Shown here: one piece after another, positions 61,464 through 64,000 of the stretch | Layout: every line of letters begins with the position of its first letter | Numbering within the stretch: the first letter of the stretch is position 1 | NCBI RefSeq assembly: GCF_001653795.1 | Contig: NZ_CP011514.1 | Span: 2,395,715-2,459,714 of the forward strand | Direction: 5' to 3' | DNA: 64,000 bases | Origin: Mitsuaria sp. 7 | GTDB taxonomy: Bacteria; Pseudomonadota; Gammaproteobacteria; Burkholderiales; Burkholderiaceae_C | Translations under genes and position numbers: made by a program | Notes under the pieces: generated by a model | Database searches by the model: none | What the model saw: only the letters and a program-made list of their open reading frames with translations | What the model was told of the DNA's origin: nothing

Positions 61464-63713
61464 GTGTCCAGCGCCCGCGGCCCCGCCGCCCTGCACGTGC
61501 ACGCCACATCAGAACAAGGTTCGCGAGGTCCGGGAGACTCGCCAGACTCCACGTTCAATGAACCGAGCGCGCCGCCGTCCGGCGACCTGCCGATGACGGC
61601 CGTCGTCGGCGCGCTGCTGGTGCTGCTGACCGGCCTCGCGTTGACGCTGAGCGCGATGTTGTGGAACCGCAACCGCGTCGTGGCCGAGGGCCACCGCGTG
61701 CTGGAGGCCCAGATGGAACGCCTGCGACGCGACGTCGTCCAGCGCTTCGTCCAGCCGGTGTACGGCCTCAAGGGCGCCCGCGGCACGATCGCCGCCCTGC
61801 ACGGTCGCGTCGACCGCCACGCCTTCCGCGCCTACGTCCAGTCGCGCGACCTGCCGCGTGAATTCCCCGGCGTGCGGGGCTTCGGCTTCGTGCCGCGCGT
61901 GCTGCGCGCCGACCTGCCCGCCTTCATCGCCGCGGAGCGGGCCGACGACGCGCCGCAGTTCGCGGTGCACGGCTTCGGCGACGCCGCGCCGGACCTGTAC
62001 GTCGTCGCGCACATCGAGCCGCTGGCGCAGAACTATCCCGCCTGGGGCTTCGACCTCGGATCGGAGTCGATCCGGCGCCGCACCATCGAACAGGCCATCA
62101 TCACCGGGGAGGCGTCGCTGTCCGCGCCGGTGCCGCTGGTGCAGGACCGCGCGCACGGGCCGGGGATGCTGCTGCTGGTGCCGGTCTTCCGCGACGGCGC
62201 CGACCCGACCACGCCCGAGCAGCGTCGCCAGGCGCTGCTGGGCATGCTCTACGCCCCCCTGGTGGCGCAGGAGATCCTGCACGGCCTCAAGGAAGGTCTG
62301 GCGGCGGCGCCGATGGATTTCCGGCTGCTGGTCGACGACCCGACGATCGCCGCCGACCATCCGGCGGTCGAGGACCTGCTGCTGGATTCCGCCGGGGGCA
62401 TCCTGCCGCTGCATACGCCGCCGGCGGCGCGACCCGGCTTCGACACCCGCATGGTCGCGGACGAACTGAAGGTCGAGATCGCCGGCCGCACCTTCCGGCT
62501 GGAGGCCGCGCTGACGACGGCGTACGAGCGTGCCGTCATCGATGCGGCGGGATGGGGCCCGGGGTTGATCGGTCTCGTGCTGACGACGCTGCTGGCCGCG
62601 ACGACCTACCTGATGGCCGCCGGGCGCGCCCGCGCCCAGGCGCTGGCCGACACGATGACCGAGGACCTGCGGCGGATCACGCTCGACCAGCAGGCCATGC
62701 TGGACACCGACGTCATGGCGATGGCCAAGCTGCGCGGCCGGCGCATCGTGTGGAAGAACGGCGCGCTGGAGCGGCTGTTCGGCTATGGCCGCGACGAGAT
62801 GCTCGGGCTCGCGGTGCGCGAGCTCTACCTCGACGAGGACAGCTTCGTCGCGCTCGGCCAGAACGCCTATCCGGTGCTGCGGCGCGGCGGCCACTACCGC
62901 AGCCAGCAGCAGATGCGGCGCAAGGACGGCAGCCTCGTGTGGGTGGACCTGAACGGCGTCGCGCTGCCGGGCGAGCGCGACGAGGAGACCACGCTGTGGA
63001 TGATGGTCGACATCACGCAGAGCAAGGCCTACGAGGCCCGCGTCGAGCGGGCCGCCTTCCACGACGCGCTCACCGGCCTGCCCAACCGGGTGCTGCTGGC
63101 AGACCGGCTGCGGCAGGCGGTCGCGTCGGCGCAGCGGCTCAAGCAGGCGGTGGCCGTGGTCTACCTGGACCTGGACGGCTTCAAGGCCGTCAACGACGCG
63201 CACGGCCACGACGCGGGCGACGAGGTGCTGAAGGCCGTCGCGCAGCGGCTGTCCGAAGGGATACGCGCGACGGACACCGCGGCGCGCCTGGGCGGCGACG
63301 AGTTCGTCGTGCTGCTGACCCCGCTGCCCTCGCCCATCGACAGCCGCCCGGTGTGCGAGCGGCTGCTGCGCGCCATCCTGGCGCCCGTGCCCTTGAGCTC
63401 GGGCGCGCGGGTTCAGGTCGGGGCCAGCTTCGGCGTCGCGCACTATCCGCTCGACGGGGTCGACGCGGAGGTGCTGATGAGCCGCGCGGACCAGACCATG
63501 TTCGAGTCCAAGCGCGCCGGGCGCTGTCGGATCCGCTGGCTCAACGGGGCGCAGCCGCCGCAGGAGATCGATCTGTCGGCGCTGCGACAGCCGACGGCGT
63601 CATCGGCGGGCGAGGCGGCCCCCGGGACGTCGGAGGCTTCCGACATGCCCGGCATGCCCGACACGTCCGACACGTCCGGGAAGCGCGCGGGTGACCACAG
63701 TCACGCGCGTTGA
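61464..63713 (+). CDS. CHASE-PAS-GGDEF diguanylate cyclase
   Basis: A 749-residue membrane cyclase. A hydrophobic helix (about 44-66, ALLVLLTGLALTLSAML) precedes a CHASE sensor domain (about 90-310, FGFVPRVLRADLPAF and DLGSESIRRRTIEQAI), then a second helix (about 360-385), a PAS domain (about 410-525, WKNGALERLFGYGRDEMLG) and a GGDEF domain with AFHDALTGLPNRVLL, DLDGFKAVNDAHGHDAGDE and the intact RLGGDEFVVLL. It makes c-di-GMP in response to a periplasmic signal. An RxxD inhibitory site is not obvious. The GTG start is uncertain; an ATG at 61593 sits just before the first helix. No EAL domain. Confidence 0.92.
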   Translation: MSSARGPAALHVHATSEQGSRGPGDSPDSTFNEPSAPPSGDLPMTAVVGALLVLLTGLALTLSAMLWNRNRVVAEGHRVLEAQMERLRRDVVQRFVQPVYGLKGARGTIAALHGRVDRHAFRAYVQSRDLPREFPGVRGFGFVPRVLRADLPAFIAAERADDAPQFAVHGFGDAAPDLYVVAHIEPLAQNYPAWGFDLGSESIRRRTIEQAIITGEASLSAPVPLVQDRAHGPGMLLLVPVFRDGADPTTPEQRRQALLGMLYAPLVAQEILHGLKEGLAAAPMDFRLLVDDPTIAADHPAVEDLLLDSAGGILPLHTPPAARPGFDTRMVADELKVEIAGRTFRLEAALTTAYERAVIDAAGWGPGLIGLVLTTLLAATTYLMAAGRARAQALADTMTEDLRRITLDQQAMLDTDVMAMAKLRGRRIVWKNGALERLFGYGRDEMLGLAVRELYLDEDSFVALGQNAYPVLRRGGHYRSQQQMRRKDGSLVWVDLNGVALPGERDEETTLWMMVDITQSKAYEARVERAAFHDALTGLPNRVLLADRLRQAVASAQRLKQAVAVVYLDLDGFKAVNDAHGHDAGDEVLKAVAQRLSEGIRATDTAARLGGDEFVVLLTPLPSPIDSRPVCERLLRAILAPVPLSSGARVQVGASFGVAHYPLDGVDAEVLMSRADQTMFESKRAGRCRIRWLNGAQPPQEIDLSALRQPTASSAGEAAPGTSEASDMPGMPDTSDTSGKRAGDHSHAR

Positions 63714-63733
63714 GCGCGTCGTACAGTCGGACG

Positions 63734-64000
63734 ATGACGATCCTGACCACCGCCCGGCTCCGCCTCGAGCCGATGACCGATGCCCACCTGGAGGGGCTGT
63801 TCGAGATGAACCGCGACCCCGAGGTGATGCGCTACATCACCGGCAAGCCCGACACGCTGGCGGACACGCAGGCCATGATCGACCGGGTGAAGAAGCGCTG
63901 GGGCGACTGGGGCTTCAGCTGGTGGACCTTCTTCGAGATCGAGACGGGCGAGATCGTCGGCGCCGGCTGCATCCAGCACCTGCGCGGCGAGACGACGAAC
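63734..64000 (+). CDS. GNAT acetyltransferase (RimJ/RimL type), 3' end cut
   Basis: The first 89 residues of a RimJ/RimL-like N-acetyltransferase (MTILTTARLRLEPMTDAHLE, DPEVMRYITGKPD, then WWTFFEIETGEIVGAGCIQH). The reading frame is open to the window end. The ATG lies 20 bases after the cyclase stop, so co-transcription is possible. Such enzymes acetylate ribosomal proteins, antibiotics or amino acids; the C-terminal acetyl-CoA loop is outside the window. Confidence 0.85.
   Translation, partial: MTILTTARLRLEPMTDAHLEGLFEMNRDPEVMRYITGKPDTLADTQAMIDRVKKRWGDWGFSWWTFFEIETGEIVGAGCIQHLRGETTN

Overview
The window is a GC-rich, densely coded stretch of chromosome. Gene content and order point to a betaproteobacterium of the order Burkholderiales, plausibly the Roseateles/Mitsuaria/Rubrivivax group. 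The evidence is several orphan Bug/TctC binding proteins, a queG-tsaE-amiC cluster, a mutL...miaA cluster, and an isocitrate lyase of the proteobacterial type. The genus is inference. I see no rRNA, tRNA, CRISPR array, phage or insertion sequence. Long open frames opposite real genes are frequent because of the GC content and were left out.

Region 1 (1-10.1 kb) is catabolic and accessory: a thioesterase-GNAT fusion and an HSL-type esterase; divergent from them an iron-dependent alcohol dehydrogenase followed by a TetR regulator with a likely operator at its promoter; then a sugar-acid dehydratase (IlvD/Edd family) with a Bug-type binding protein, a divergent LysR regulator, and two more Bug proteins. 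Region 2 (10.1-16.8 kb) holds two tandem paralogous secreted zinc metalloproteases (M66-like HExxHxxGxxHxD motif) that share a conserved upstream block, and a PhoD-type phosphatase. Two copies of one imperfect palindromic repeat lie at 3.9 and 16.9 kb.

Region 3 (17-31 kb) is a signalling block: a PAS/GAF hybrid histidine kinase, an M15 peptidase, a MarR-GNAT fusion with a GAF protein, a stand-alone receiver, a soluble 1726-residue poly-HAMP hybrid kinase built on six 92-residue repeats, and a second hybrid kinase whose start overlaps its stop. The receiver and the two kinases look like one phosphorelay. Next come a 664-residue protein of unknown function with several hydrophobic segments, isocitrate lyase with a palindrome at its promoter, and a 55-residue glycine-rich small protein.

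Region 4 (35-40.6 kb) is amino-acid and organic-acid uptake: a fourth Bug protein, an Asp/Glu racemase with a periplasmic amino-acid binding protein, a LysR regulator, and a second binding protein with one permease. No ATPase is present. Region 5 (40.7-55.3 kb) is mostly housekeeping: queG, tsaE, amiC, a small membrane protein, a tricorn-like protease, a DedA protein, then mutL, an RluF-like pseudouridine synthase with a long GDRP-repeat extension, a Bcr/CflA-type MFS exporter and miaA, the last three overlapping end to end. Region 6 (55.1-64 kb) has a small Lys/Ala-rich protein, an ABC ATPase, an FtsX-type permease and an AttH-like lipocalin-fold protein in one unit, a degenerate GGDEF protein, an active-looking CHASE-PAS-GGDEF diguanylate cyclase, and a GNAT gene cut by the window end.
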